Assembly (NCBI RefSeq): GCF_932294415.1
Contig: NC_065538.1
Span: 39,339,343-39,403,342, forward strand
Length of the DNA stretch: 64,000 bases
Source: Quercus robur
Lineage: Eukaryota; Streptophyta; Magnoliopsida; Fagales; Fagaceae
Direction: 5' to 3'
Notes under the pieces: generated by a model
Database searches by the model: none
What the model was told of the DNA's origin: nothing
Seen by the model: only the letters and a program-made list of their open reading frames with translations
Shown here: piece by piece, positions 27,081-41,500 of the stretch
Position numbering within the stretch: position 1 is the first letter of the stretch
Layout of the letters: each line of letters opens with the position of its first letter
Position numbers and translations under genes: made by a program

Positions 27081-27489
27081 CTTGAACTTATTCTTATAAA
27101 ATAACTAACGTACCAAGCTTGTGCAGTGGTGTTTTTTTTTTTTTTTTTGTTAAGAAAACGGCACAGTTATTTATTTATTTTTTTTTATGAACACAATAGC
27201 TGTTGTTATTTGCCGCTGTGCATAATAAAAACATCTCTATAAAGCAACATAGGATTGGGATCCCACTTTTCTCTATAATAATAACTCTATATAATGTTAT
27301 TAAAAAAAAAAAAAACTCTATATAACAACACCTTCAATGGGCTTGACTTAGTTGGCAAGGTTAGGACATTTTATTTAGCCCACTTTTGATTGAGTCTCGT
27401 TACCAACAAGAGTTTATTAGTGGGCATCAAAAAAGGTTGGCTGCATAAAAACAAAAAAAGGATATGTATAACCTAGCTACACCCTATTT
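27081..27489. promoter_or_regulatory. Upstream region of the DUF707 gene
   Basis: Spacer between the LINE tail and the likely transcript start. It holds poly(T) runs (27132-27148) and a 12-bp duplication aactctatataa (27283-27294 and 27313-27324) around tgttatt plus a poly(A) run. No TATA box could be singled out: several TATA-like strings (ctctataataata, ctctatataa) are present. Confidence 0.3.
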
Positions 27490-27678
27490 TTGTTTAAAAA
27501 AATAAAAATAACAACACGCTCCTGTTTGTCTTTGTATAATACCATTCATATTCATTTTGCCTATTGCCTAGTAGAGAGAGGTGTGTCGTTTTTGGTTTCT
27601 CTGTTTACAACTCTACAGTGGTCGGCGAGGCAAAAAAATAAAACATCGTTACATGTACCCCCTTTCCAATTCCAATTT

Positions 27679-27723
<45 letters not shown>

Positions 27724-27754
27724 TTGTTTAATCAGACGGCCAGCATCTTCAAGG
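27490..27754 (+). other. Probable 5' untranslated exon of the DUF707 gene
   Basis: A pyrimidine-rich leader with a (CT)n microsatellite of about 40 bp at 27682-27720, followed by agcatcttcaag and a donor-like gtttgtgat (exon end about 27754). A 5'-UTR intron would run to an acceptor at 28769-28770 (cattgcag). The transcript start is not determined. Confidence 0.4.
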
Positions 27755-28803
27755 TTTGTGATCTAATGTTAATCTCCTCTACTTATTTTCTAGCTGTTTC
27801 TGTTCTGGGCCTCACTCACAATTAACAACAAGATCCACATGAACCTGTTTGATCAAATTAAAAAGGGTGTGCCTTTTATTTATTTATTAGAAATGTTGTA
27901 GCTGGGACTCTCAAACCTTTTAATTTTTTATTGTTATTATTATATACCAACCATGCTGTTATTTCGTGGGGTTTGGGTATTTTTTAGATAGATTTTGCTT
28001 CTTCTAATAAATCGGGACAAAGAAAGTGTCAGACTTTCAGTTATTAGATCTAATGGAATTGGTCAAAAAAATCGTTTTTTGTTTTTTGTTTTTTTTTGCA
28101 TTTTTCTGGGGAAAAGAAAATTTGCGGGGAAATTTTTTTTTACTCCAGCGGGGTAGTTCACGTCATTTTCTTTTCCAGATTGGCTTCTATTTGTGTGTGT
28201 GTTTATTGGATGGTTTAGGTGCAGATTATTTGTTGTGGTGGTTTTTTTTTGTTGGATTATTAATAGAATATGAAGCTTTGGTAATTTGGTTGGTTTTGGA
28301 ATTAATGGGGTTTAGATTTCACATCAGAAGCGTAACAGCATTCTGGGTATGTTTTGTTTTTATCTTTTACTAGTTTTCATACTAACACAGAATCTCTTTT
28401 CTACATTCTTGCACGCGCGTTGGTGCACAGATACAACAATTGCATTTTATGCATGCACTCTATAAGATTTTAGTGGAGTTTTCTGGGTCATGTTTGGCTT
28501 CTGATAAAACTAAACTTAAACTAAAAGTAAGGAATAATATTATGAATTTTTATTTATTTATTTAATTTTGTTGTTTGGTTTTGGGGTTAGAAAGAAAAAG
28601 AAGGGAAAATCAACAAGCTGAATGGTTAAGGCCATGGTCGAGTGGGAATTTTGTTTGTTTATTTGGCATTCGACTTTTTATTCAAATATGGGAGTTTCCT
28701 GAAGTTATTATTGGCATTTTCTTGGGATCATTTCTGATACTAGTCTCTCCGTTACATGCTTTCATTGCAGTTTTATGAGAACTAAGTAGAAGCTTGGTCG
28801 TCT

Positions 28804-30695
28804 ATGAAGTCATTGAAGTCATGGAAATGGCTGTTTAAGAAACGGAATGCCTTGTCTGATGGGGTATGGCTTTCTTCTTGTCTTTGCTTCTTATAATTAA
28901 AAAATTGATAGTAGTTTGGAAGACAGAGGTTTATAAGAACCTGTCTCTTGTTTTAGGGATAAGATCGATGTTTTTAGAGCTCCTAAAGTTATGATGCTTG
29001 TGTAGGGAAAATGTGGGTTCAAGATGAAGCAGCTGCCGTTTATGGGAGTTGTGTGTACAGTTACGTTGTTCATTGTGTATAGAATCACAAATTATCAGTA
29101 TCAGCAGACAGAGGTACCGTGAACCTGTCAATTAGATGTCTAGTTGCTGACCTTCTCCTGGTCAAATTCAGCTTGTTTAATACTTTTTTTTATTCACCAA
29201 TTCACATGATAACATTCTTGCATTTGAGTGCTTCAATGAAAAAATGCCTAGTGGTTCAGAGGAAATAAATAAACCAAAACTATATACTTATTAATTTGAG
29301 TTTGAATTTTGCCCATAACATTCAATTTGCAAACTGTGCTAGTGTTTAGCTATCATCTGTTGCTAGTTGGCTTTCCATAACTTCTTTTTGTTGGTAGATC
29401 ACCATAGGGCTTGCAAAATCTTCATTCTTATATTTGATTTCTCCATTCCCTTTTTACTTTATGGTGATTCTTAAGTTAATCTTTTGTTATTGTCCTAATT
29501 ATTTGTCTGCTGACTTTTTTCCTCTCTTTATCAGATGGAAGGAAAATTTATTCCTTTTGACACCATTAAGGTAAGTACTATAGTATTAGCATTTACCTTG
29601 TCAAGTTTGTTATTCATTTATTTGCTTGTTTGCTCATAAACCTTTTTAGTAGGAACCTCAGTAGTTATTGTTAATTACATTTAATTTGTCAACCTTGATT
29701 TATAAATTATTGGAATTGCCAAGTTGATTTAGTACCTCCATGGGTTGGATGAGTTATATTGGAAAATGGATATATGTTCTGCATCTTGATGATCAATCTA
29801 CCGTGTTTTGATGTTCTTTCTAGGAATCTCATTTGGGATCCAGAAGTTTGGGTGGTTTGCCTCATGGTATAATTCAAGCTAGGTCAGATTTGGAGCTAAG
29901 GCCTCTATGGTCAACAAGTAGTTCACGGTCAAAGGTTAGATTCTTATCCTATGATAACATTGGTTTCCAAACTTCTTTCTAAAATGTGCGCGTACTTTTC
30001 TGGCTGTAGAAAAACTGTTGGATGATATTAGAATATCAGTAGACTTGTTAGTCTTGTTGCAGGATGTGTTAATAATGCAAAAGAATCAGATAATTATTTC
30101 TAGTGACATGGTGGCCATGGAATTACAGGAAAATGGTTATAGAAGTCGTAGCTTGCTGGCAATGCCAGTTGGTATTAAGCAAAAGCGTAATGTCAATGCT
30201 ATTGTGCAGAAGGTAATACATTTTCTCTTTTTGATATTAATGCTGCTATCCAATGAAATTCTATACCTAATTTCATTAAATTCAGTTTCTTCCAGAGAAT
30301 TTTACTATTATTCTATTCCATTATGATGGCAAATTGGATGGGTGGTGGGATCTTGACTGGAATAATAAGGCGATACACATAGTTGCTCAGAATCAAACAA
30401 AGTGGTAAGCTGGAATTGTAACATAAATTGTGGCTTTAATTGTTAGTTATTGGATATTTTTATCTTCTGTTGGATGAGATTTTGTAACAAAATATTTTAA
30501 TTATAGATCTTCTAATGAGCCAGGATTCAATTTAACGCATAATTTTCTCTAGGAAAATAAATCCTTTAGGTTATGTGAGCAATATAGGAGTTTAAACAAC
30601 AGGTTTTGTACAGTTGGCTGTCTAGATGATGCAACCCTCAACTCAACAGTTGGGACTGGTTTTGAAAGAGAATGCATTAAGCAACCAACTTGTGA

Positions 30696-30728
<33 letters not shown>

Positions 30729-33700
30729 TACTTTTTATTATAATTTAAATTGTTGTCTTTATTCCTCAAATTTAACAGCCGGATAACTTATTACTCTGGG
30801 GGATGGACTGTGACTTGGATTATCTAATGAATATGAATATAAAATTGGTCCTAGGTGAACTTACTTATAAAAAAAGAAAAAAAAAATTGGTTCCTAGGTG
30901 AACTTATTAATTTGCCAGTCCTACTATTGACGTCAGTTAATGTGTGTTAAAGTTATTCCTGCCTTATTTGTTGGTTTTTCTTATTTTTCCCCTCTTTTCA
31001 GGTGGTTTGCAAAGCGCTTTCTACATCCAGATGTTGTGTCAATTTATGATTACATATTTCTTTGGGATGAAGATTTGGGGGTTGATCATTTTAACCCAGA
31101 AAGGTACACTACATGGGCTTGTAGGGCATTTTTTGAAGTTGTATGCCTCTGTAATTCAAGTGTTGTTTAGATAATTAAGTCAAATTAAGTGTAATGGTTA
31201 TTATTGTGATAGTATATGACCTGCATAATTATGGTTCAAGTTAAAATTAAAGATCTCGGTGGGTAGGACTTTTATTTTGTAAGGGTATTTTCTGAAGGGT
31301 ATTTTCAACAGTAGTTGATCTGATCTTATGTATAGTTAAATCTACACTAAGGCTTGTTTAGTATATATTTGGTTATATCCTCTTCCAAATTTCTCTCATA
31401 TATTTTTGCAACCCATGAAAGATACCTTCTTATATTAAAAATTTTAGTATCTGATTGTTTTCCCGTTCGATTTCTCTAGTTCTCTTTACTATACAAGGAA
31501 GGAAATCAACTGTATGATTTTCAATTCATTGCAGTTACTTTGCTCCTATTAAACCCTATAAACATATGATAATAAGTTAATAAGGGCTAGTTGATTAGTT
31601 TAAGAAATGTTGCTTAGTAAACCATTTTTTCTTTGGGCAGTGGCACAGAAGGGTTTTGTGTGTGTATTCTTGGTTTCTAGTTGTGATCAATTAGGCTTTA
31701 TCTATTACTTATTGGCAGGCTCGTATTCTCTTCATAGAGAACAATTTGATTTTGGCTTTTATTTTCCAGGTACCTGGATATTGTGAAAAGAGAAGGACTG
31801 GAGATATCTCAGCCAGCTTTGGACCCAAATTCTACAGATATACATCATAGAATTACCATTCGTGCTAGGACAAAGAAGTTTCATAGGTAAATAGTGTGAT
31901 CTTTTAAGAATTATTCATAGGAATCTACATCCTAATCCATTGTTACGCTTCTGAGCTTTTTTAATGAATTAACCTTTATAAAAAAAAAAGGGATCTACAT
32001 CCTAATCCTTGTAATGCTTACAGGAGAGTCTATGACAGCAGAGGCAGTGTGAAATGTTCAGATGCCAGTGAGGGGCCACCATGTACTGGGTAAGTTATTA
32101 TTATTATTATTTTTTGATAAGTAATAAGTTTTATTGATATAAAAAAGGAACACCCTAGTACACAAGGAGTGTACAAGGGGTCAACAAATCAAATATAGAA
32201 ATTGCAAGAATCTAGGAACACTGGGTAAGTTATCATACTGGTACATTTATCTTTTCTACGTGTTGCTTAATCTGAAATTTGTTAATTTATTTTAATTTTC
32301 GTTTCCATCACCAAAGAAGTAATAAATAGGGTTGATATCCATAGTACCTCGTAATTATATTTTTATATTAGAAAAAAGGAACTTTAGATTACATTGAATA
32401 TCTCCTTGTTCGATAAATTTGGGTTGAAATGAAATGCAATAATTGATTAATTTGGTTAGTACTTGTTCAATGAATGGGGCTTATTGATACAAACCCATGG
32501 GTAGTACTAACCCTTGAAAATTGGCTTGCAAGGAGAGGGTGCCTAAGAACTTATATACTCATGGTTAAGCGTACATTGAGTCCATGTGGGACACTAGGAT
32601 TATAACACTTTTCAATCCTAGTTTACAGTTATGTTTTAGAGGTCATTGGAGGCAGTATTAAGGCACTTAGTTTATTTTTTGATAGGTAATAGATATCTTC
32701 ATTAAAAAAAATACGTCATGTTCATGATGATGAATAGAATGTACTAGAAACAAATACAAAAAAATCAAACAGAGATAGAATGCACGAAATCAAAAATGGA
32801 AATACTTTGTGTTAAACCCCAAGTACGAGACCACCCAAACAAAGTTCCAACTAGCAAAAACTTCAAAAAATCCACAGATTTCTCAATGTCCTCAAAAGTG
32901 TGGGTATTTCGTTCCCTCCAAATTAGCCACATCAAACAAGCTGAAACCATATTCTAGACCAAAGAAGTGTGTAACCCCAAACTATTCTCCCATGCAAAAA
33001 GAAGAGAAACAACCGTCCTTGGCATCACCCATTGCAAACCAAACATCAAAAACACTTCACTCCATAAGGTGTGTGTGAACTTGCAATGAAGTAAAAGATG
33101 ATCCACTTTTTCTCCATTGCAATGGCACAAGCAACACCAATTAACCAAAGACAAGTTCCTTTTTACAAGGTTGTCAATAGTAAGAATACTATCTCGAGCT
33201 GCAGTCCATAAAATGAAAGAACTCTTTTAGGTGCCTTACTACTCCAAATACATTTCCACGGGAAAGGAAAGGTAGGAGGAGCAGATAATGAATTATAAAA
33301 ATAGCGCATATCAAAAACACCATTTGGGGTTAACTTCCAAAACAAACTATCAGTCCCCTCACCCCTAGGCATTTTGGAATACATAAGCTCGTAAAATGCA
33401 AACATTCTCTCCTCCTCTCAATCATCAGGAGCCCTGTGGAACTAAATATTCCAACTCCTACTACCACCATCGGTGAAATACTAATCAACTCAGAAATCCA
33501 AGCTTCTTTACCTATAGCACAAGAGAAAAGATCAGGGTAAAGATCCTTTAAGGGAATGTGCCCACACCAAAGATCATACCAGAATCGAATACGAAGACCC
33601 TCTTCTACCACATACAACACATGACCAAAGAAATTCTCAGCACCTTTCCTAATCTTCTTCCACATTCCATATCCCTGAGCACCTCTACTAACTCTAGTGC

Positions 33701-36700
33701 ACCAACCTCCACTAGACTCTCCATACTTGGTAGCTATAACCTAATGCTATAAATGATTGGTTTCACTTCCAAAATGCCATAACCATTTTCCATGCAAGGC
33801 TTGATTAAACAACCCAAACCTCCTTATCCCCAAACCTCCTGTTTCAACTGGCCAACACACCTTATTCCAAGCAACAAGTGGATATTTGAAAGCTTCCTCA
33901 GAACTCCCCCATAGGAAATTTCTCTGTATCTTTTCTAATCTATTTGCCACAGCTGGAGGGATAGTAAACAAGGATAAGAAATAGGTGGGAAGGCTTGAAA
34001 GGGTACTTTTCAATAAAGTTAATCTACCCCCTTTTGACAAATATAAATGTTTCAAACTAGAAAGCTTCTTCTCCATTTTTTCTATAATAGGATTCCAAAT
34101 TGATGGATCCTTTAAATGAGCTCCAAGAGGCATACCCAAGTAAATCATGGGCAGCCTACCAACATTGCAACCTAAGACACCAGCCAGAGTATCCAAGCTC
34201 CCTACCACCCCCACTGGAACAATCTCACTCTTACCAATATTAACTTTCAAGCCTGTGATAGCCTCAAAGAAAATCATCACCATTCAAATATATAAAAGTT
34301 GTTCCCTAGTTGCATCACAAAAAAGGATAGTGTCATCGGCAAAAAGAAGATGAGAAATATGCAAACCTCCTTGTGAATGGGAATTCGCTTGAAAAACCCT
34401 AATAAGGCCTCCCTCTTTTGTTCTTTTCAACAGCCTACTCAAAACTTCCATCACCAACAGGAAAAGAAGAGGAGACAAAGAGTCCCCTTGGTGAAGGCCT
34501 CGAGGACTACCAAAAAAACCCATTGGAGAGCCATTAACAAGAACTGAAAATCGGATTGTAGAAACGCAAAACTTCATCCACCTCCCCCACTTCTCTCCAA
34601 AACCCATCCTTTCCATGAGATAAAACAAAGCATCCCAATTCACATGATCATAAGCCTTCTAAATATCCAACTTGACAATCACTCTTCATTCTACTATCCA
34701 AACATTCATTAGCAATGAGAATGGAATCAAGAATGTCTCCCCCCAACACAAGAATTATGAGAATTAGATATAAGTTTATCCAAAACATAACGAAGCCTAT
34801 GTGCCAACACTTTTGATAGTAGCTTATACAAACTACCCACAAGGCTAATAGGACGAAAGTCCTTAACGTTAATAGCATTGATCTTCTTAGGAATCAGACA
34901 TAAGAAAGTGGCATTAAGGGATTTTTCAAAGATGCAAGTTCTATGAAAATCCACAAAAAAAGCCATTTATAACATCTTCTACCACACTCCCAACATTTTT
35001 GGAAAAAACCCATAGTAAAACCATTTGGCCCAGGTACCTTATCACATTCAGCTTCCTTTAAAACTGCAAGACTCTCCTCCTTATCAAACTCCCTCTCTAA
35101 AGATAGTCTCTCAGATTCATCCAAGCAAGCAAATTCCAGGCCATCAATGGTAGGTCTCCAAGATTCAGGCTCTTGATATAGATTCTTATAAAATTTCACC
35201 ACCTGTGCTTGAACCTCCCTATCATCCTCATAAAGCACACCCTAAACCTCCACTCCCCTAATTTGATTGGTTTGCCTATGTGAGTTAGCCAACCTATGGA
35301 AAAACCGAGTATTATTATCCCCCTTTTATGAAAAAGGCCTTGGATTTTTTTGCATCCAAGAAATTTCCTCCAAAGAAGTTAAATGCTTGATATCAACTTT
35401 GGTCACAGTTCTTCTAGATCTATCTTCTAGAGACAAAACTTGCAGCTTTTCTCTCATATCAAGCTCCAACAGCTCAGTCAAAAGACATTTCTTTCTAAAA
35501 GCCACATCCCCAAGCACATGCTTATTCAAATGCTTCAAATCACCTTTCAAAGCCTTCAATTTACAAGCTAAAACATAACTTGGAGGTCCCACAAAGTGAT
35601 AACCCCTCCACCACTGCCGAACTTGATCCATAAAACCCTCCACTTTCAGCCACATATTTTCAAATTTGAAAGCACTCTTCCCCCTTAACATACCTCTTGC
35701 CTCCACTAAAATATGACAATGATCCCCGAGGAAGAGACTTCTGTGTCACATCCAAAAAATGATCCTCCCAGTCAACTGAAATCAGAGCCCTATCAATTCT
35801 GGACATGGAAGGATTATTAGAATCACGAAACCAGGTGTAATCACCTCCCTCCAAAGGCAGATCAACTAGATTGTGTTTCTCAATAAAGTCAGAGAATTTA
35901 AACATGGCTAAGCTAAAAGAGTTACAACCAAGCCTCTCTACCGGATATCTGATGATGATAAAATCACCAATCAAACACCAAGCTGAACTCCACCGCAATC
36001 TTATAGAATCAAGTTCCACCCACATATCATTCCTAGCACTATCATCAGATGGACCGTACACCCCCGAACACACCCATTCAAAACCGTCTACCACTCCCTT
36101 CAACAAAACAGAAACAGAAAATCTTCCAACAAAATGATCAACTTTCTCAAACAACCTCCTATCCCATGCCAACCAAATACCCCCAGCAGTATGAATTGCA
36201 TCCAAAACTGCCCAATCTACAAATGGGCTGCCCCATAAACTTTTCACAATGGTAGAGCCTGTACTGTCCAGGTTCCTGTAAACAAATAACATCACCCTTC
36301 CACTCCTTAAGCAAAATTTTCACAATAACCCTCTTATGAAAATTATTTAAACCCCTCACATTCCAAGATAGGATTTTTAAATTCATGGATACTGATCTGA
36401 GCCCAACCCAATGGATTTCAAACTACCTTTAGAGTTTGTACCAGCCTTCTTATCATAATTAATGGAAGAGACTAAACTCCTTAATTCCCTCATACCTTTT
36501 CTTACTTTTGTTCCCTGTCCTACTAGAATTGACAACTGCAATTTTTTCTTCCCAAACTTTCTCCAGTTTTGTGAAAAAAACAATGCACTGACTCTCACAA
36601 GAGTCAATAGAAAAACCCACATACTTGCCAAAACCCTTGATCATCCTTTTCACCCAAACCAATGGGTCTGAAATCTCCACCGGAAAACCACCATCTGTTG

Positions 36701-38556
36701 CACACTCCTCTGCAAACAAAACCAAAGCTTCATTAAATTATTGCATCGAAGCATGTCAACCAACTCCTCACCCACTGATTTTGCCGGAGAAACGACAAAC
36801 AACATCAACGCTTGGATTATCTTCAACGGAGAGGGAACTTTAAGCTCAATTTGCCTTTTGACATCGGAAACTAGACCAGAGGTTGCGCTGGCCCTCGGTG
36901 GCCCCTCTGAAACCATACCAACAAGATTCCCGACACTTGGTGTCACCTCTTGAACCAAAACCAGACCCTTACCATTACTAGCGCTCGTCGGCTCACTTGA
37001 AGGCAGATCCACAAGCTTTTCGGCACATGTAGACCCCTTCAAACCCACGCCCAAGGCTGTCCCTGCACTCAGAAAGCCCTTCGACACCTTTGCCTGATCG
37101 CTTGACCCTTCACCCACATCCCACGAGTTAGACTTGAACCCATTGGGCCCCAAAACCTCATCCACTTGATGAGCTATTGAAACAGAGCTCATGGGTTGGG
37201 CTTGAAACTCTGGGATAGGCCCACTCAAAATGACAGGACTCATGGGTTGTGGCCTTTCTATTTCTTGTTCCACTCTGGGCCTGACTTTCTCAGCCCAAAC
37301 CACTTACGCTTTTCAGCACCTGCCAAATCAGCTGATATTTTTAAAGAAAAATGGGCTTGAGTCCATTTAACTTTAAAAGCACGTGTAGGCTGGCTAGAAT
37401 TAAAAAGAGCAGATTCATTTGACTTTTTTTAAAAATCAAATCCCCCAAATCTCTCCTTCTGTTTGAAATTACCTGTTAATTTTGGAAACTGCTTAAAATT
37501 TAAACCTCTTCCTGATTCTGTGTTTTGCTCATTAATATTTTGCCAACCTTTAGGCCTTAGATTGCCGGTGGAATTAAAGCTCGCCCCACCACCAGCCACC
37601 GCCTCTTTCCCCGGCCTAGAAGTAGTTTTTCCCAAGAAATACTCACGTAAATGCAAATGAAGAAGAGCCCAACCAGCCTTCTTACACCCTCCGAAACTCA
37701 CAAGCAGCCCCATCTTGTTCCATTACAATATTCAGAGATTTCTACAAACAAGCCGCCCTTATTTGATCTACTGGTAATCTCCAAATTCTTAGAGCTCTCC
37801 CTAAAAATGTTTTTCCTAAAATCCCAATGGCTTGATTCGGATAAGCATGCAATAATCCAGTCCAAGCCCAAACGACCCATACGAATAGAACCATGAAAGA
37901 TACCCTGGCGTTCAGTAATGGAAAAAGAATCAAATCTGCCACCATCAAAAACCAAAGAAAAAGTTTTTGAATCTATCTGAAAAACATGTGATTTCCCCTC
38001 AAGCACCTCAGGTTTAGGAAAAGGCTTGGCAGCGAGGGGTAGAGAATGAGTAGGAAGCTTTGTAGATAGGGGCGATGAGTGGTTGGATACAGAGGGATTG
38101 GTGGGGGTTGGTGGCGGGTTAGTGTCTGAAAGGTGGTGAATGTTTTTAACAGTTGTGGAGATAGGACATGGTTGTTGGGATTGGCCAAATGGGTTCAGCC
38201 AAAAGAGAGGGGCATAAGGAAATTGGGCTGGCAAGGCTGGGAAGGAGAAAAGAGGAGGGGGGGGGCGGGGGGTTAAGGTGGGAATAAAATGGATGAGGCA
38301 GTGATGGTGGTGGAAGGGGGAGAGGGGTGGGGGGGATCATAGGGAGAGGTGGGGGGGGGGGGGGGGGGGGTCTTCTTTTATACAGAATGCATGAAATCAA
38401 GGCACTTAGTTATGCTTTACCTTTAGCAGTTCCTATATATAAGGTTCTTAATATGGATCTTACATACGCAACATTTGCATAAAGCCTAAGATCAATGTCA
38501 ATTTTGGCAATCTGATTATCTCAATCCACTTTCATAAAAATGAATGTGTGTGTGTG

Positions 38557-38598
<42 letters not shown>

Positions 38599-41500
38599 AT
38601 TGTTCCAAATGTTTTGAGTAGAGAGACTGAGTCTCCCTATTAGATTTTCCAGATTCGTTGAGCTAGATAAATACAATTGCCAAAGGGCTTCTCCTTCTGA
38701 AAAACCCACTTCTTTAATGGTGTTAGACAATAATAGATTTTCCACATGTCAATCTCTTATTAGTGGTTCCTATATACATTTTTTCAAAATAAATAAGTTT
38801 TTCCTCCATGCCTTTTTTTATAATTTAACTAATTTAAGTACGTCTCTTGAGATTCAGAAAGGAGAAATCTTATCCGCTGTGTCATAGTTACGGACAACAC
38901 GTTTGAGCTTAGAAGCTATCTTTGGGTTCAAGTCTGTTAAAAATCTCAAACCAGCTTATAGCTATCTTCTGTTTAACTTAATGGGATGAGAAGAGCTCTT
39001 ATTTTGATTGTCTATATTCACTGTAGATTTGTTGAAGGCATGGCTCCTGTGTTTTCAAGATCTGCTTGGCATTGCACGTGGCATCTTATACAGGTAGCAT
39101 ATACTAATCTATTCAGAAATACTATAACTTAAGCTTAACATCTTTGAAAAATTATTCAAGAAAATACTGAAAAAAAAAAAAAAATTATTCAAGAAAATTT
39201 GGTTTGTGTTTCAGGCTTTCAGCATGTAATGTAGGAAAGATTTGATTTTAGGCCTTTAGTTTAACACCAAGAGGTTTTAGCAACTAAACCTGCTATTGTA
39301 TTTCCTTAATTGTATACAATTTAATCTATCAAACTATCATTTATTAAAAAAGAAAAAAAAGGATCAATCCATCGAACTGCATTTGGTTGAAAGTGTCCCA
39401 TGTGTTAAGGCATTTTTATTAGAAATTTGAATACTTTGATGAGGTAAATAGCAGTGATAATGCTTGAGTGCTTATTAATGGGTAATTGGTACAGAACAAG
39501 TGTACCTTGCACATGCACACTAATCCTCAAATTATGGCATAATAGTTGAATTTCTATTTAATTTTGGGGATATATACACTGTTTGTTTGTAAAGTTTCAC
39601 AATATGTAATTTCTTCTCTAGTGTATGTCATTTAGTAGATTCAAGGGTTCTGGACTGAAGGCTTCAGATTTTATTTGGAGTTTTATTAAGCCTTGTGCTA
39701 CATCATTTTGCTTCTCCTTGTTGAATATTGTATACTTCCACATTCAAACTGACTACTATCATATGTTCATGAATGATGGTACTTTTTTTTTTTTTTGATA
39801 AATAACGGAATTGTATTAAAAAGAAGCCCAGGTACACTGGTGGTGAACAAGGAAAACAGTACATCAAACACATAAATTACAAAGATCAAGCATTACTAAA
39901 AAATTAGAACAAGGGAAAAGATTAAAGGAAGAACTCCACTCTAGCAAGGTATGAAGAAGAAGAGATTTAAGATCTGAAGTAGACCACTCCTTCCCTTTGA
40001 AACATCTTGAGTTCCGCTCTCACCAAATACACCATAGGACACAATGAGGGACAGCCCTCCATAAATCAATGCTCCGATGCCCACCGAAGGAACCTTGCCA
40101 ACTCAAAAATAAATCAAAGACACCATGTGGCATAACCCATTGAAGACCAAAAAGGGCCCATACCATAGACCATAAATCATAAGCAATAGGACAATGAAGG
40201 AGAAGGTGATTCACTGATTCCTCACTTTTTTTACACATATAGCACCAATCAACAACTGTGACACTCTATACCATAAATGAAAGTAGTCAAAATCTTACCT
40301 AATGAGGCAGTCCACGAGAAGAAAGCAACCCTAAGAGGGACCTTTGAACGCCACACGGGTTTCCAAGGGAAAGAAATGTCAAGAGTAGAGGAAAGGGAGA
40401 GATAGATGGTAATTATTTCATGTCATGTTTGTTTTGCATATATTAGTTAGTTTGTCAAATGATTTATAGCCATTTGAATTTATCAATGTGGATACTTGTA
40501 GCACATTGACTTGGTCTTGGAGGTGATGTGATTGTGAAAGATCTCACAGCCTCATCCTCTTGAGAGAAGATGACCTTTGTTAATTGGTAGTTTAGGTTGA
40601 CACAAAATTACAGTTTGTTTGTTTGTTTTTTATTTTTATTTTTAAGCTTTAGGTTTTCATTTGCTGTTTAATAAAGTGAATCTATTTGTTGTTGATTTTT
40701 AAAATAAAAAAAAACATTTAAAAAAATTTTAATTTATGCCTTTCGGAGTGGTCATCTATATTGTGAGAGCAGCACTACCACAGAAAGTTCCAGTTTTTTC
40801 GGTATAATTATAATAACTGATCACAGAGTTGCATTTTTTTTTCTTTTCTTTTTCAGAATGATCTTGTCCATGGATGGGGAATGGACATGAAACTTGGGTA
40901 TTGTGCACAGGTGAGAGTAACTTATATTCTGTGTGCACAAAGTTTAAGACCTCTGATATGATGAATTTTTCCCCATTAATTCCCTCAATTTCCAACTGTA
41001 ATCAATTACTTATATTCTGTTAGCTAAAATTCAGCAGTTTTAGTGTCTTAGTCTGTTTTTTACTACTAGCGATTGCTATTATTAGGTTACTTCATACTCC
41101 AAATCCATGTATGAAGAACAAATGCCTTTTTTTTTTCCCCCAGAAATCTCCATTCACCTTTAATAGGTATCTTACTATCTTGCATTGACCACTGCTATAA
41201 AGCCTGATGATGATACAGTTGACTGTTGTATGTATGTTTCTTGCTTTTTAGAAGCATGTGAGAAAAACCTTATGGTAATAAAATTGTGGTCAATATGGAA
41301 GAGATTTTTTTTTTTATTATTATTATTAAAAGCAAAATGAATAAACATACCAGTGTCAGCCTCTCCCCTTTTCTCTTTCATCTTTGAGTTGAGAGTCAGT
41401 TTTCTGTTTGCTGATGTTATCTGAATGATATACGTGAAGAGGTTTAACCAGCTGGTGTCAAGCCTATTTTACATATGTGCTCAATGACTTATTATCCTTT

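Larger units (their letters stand above)
32673..38398 (-). mobile_element. Near full-length antisense LINE inside a DUF707 intron
   Basis: A 5.7-kb L1-type LINE on the minus strand, opposite to the host gene. It is flanked by 13-bp direct repeats aaggcacttagtt at 32660-32672 and 38399-38411. The 3' A-rich tail is at the low-coordinate end. The 5' end is a C-rich leader: the plus strand has a 20-bp G run at 38351-38370. Both ORFs are broken. It lies wholly in the 6.9-kb intron 32090-39026. Confidence 0.88.

Noticed and set aside
30018..30326. 102-codon plus-strand frame
   Set aside because: It is the exon 30129-30212 read through into the introns on both sides.
38146..38400. Proline-rich minus-strand frame
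   Set aside because: Produced by the poly(C)/CCT-rich LINE leader, not a protein.
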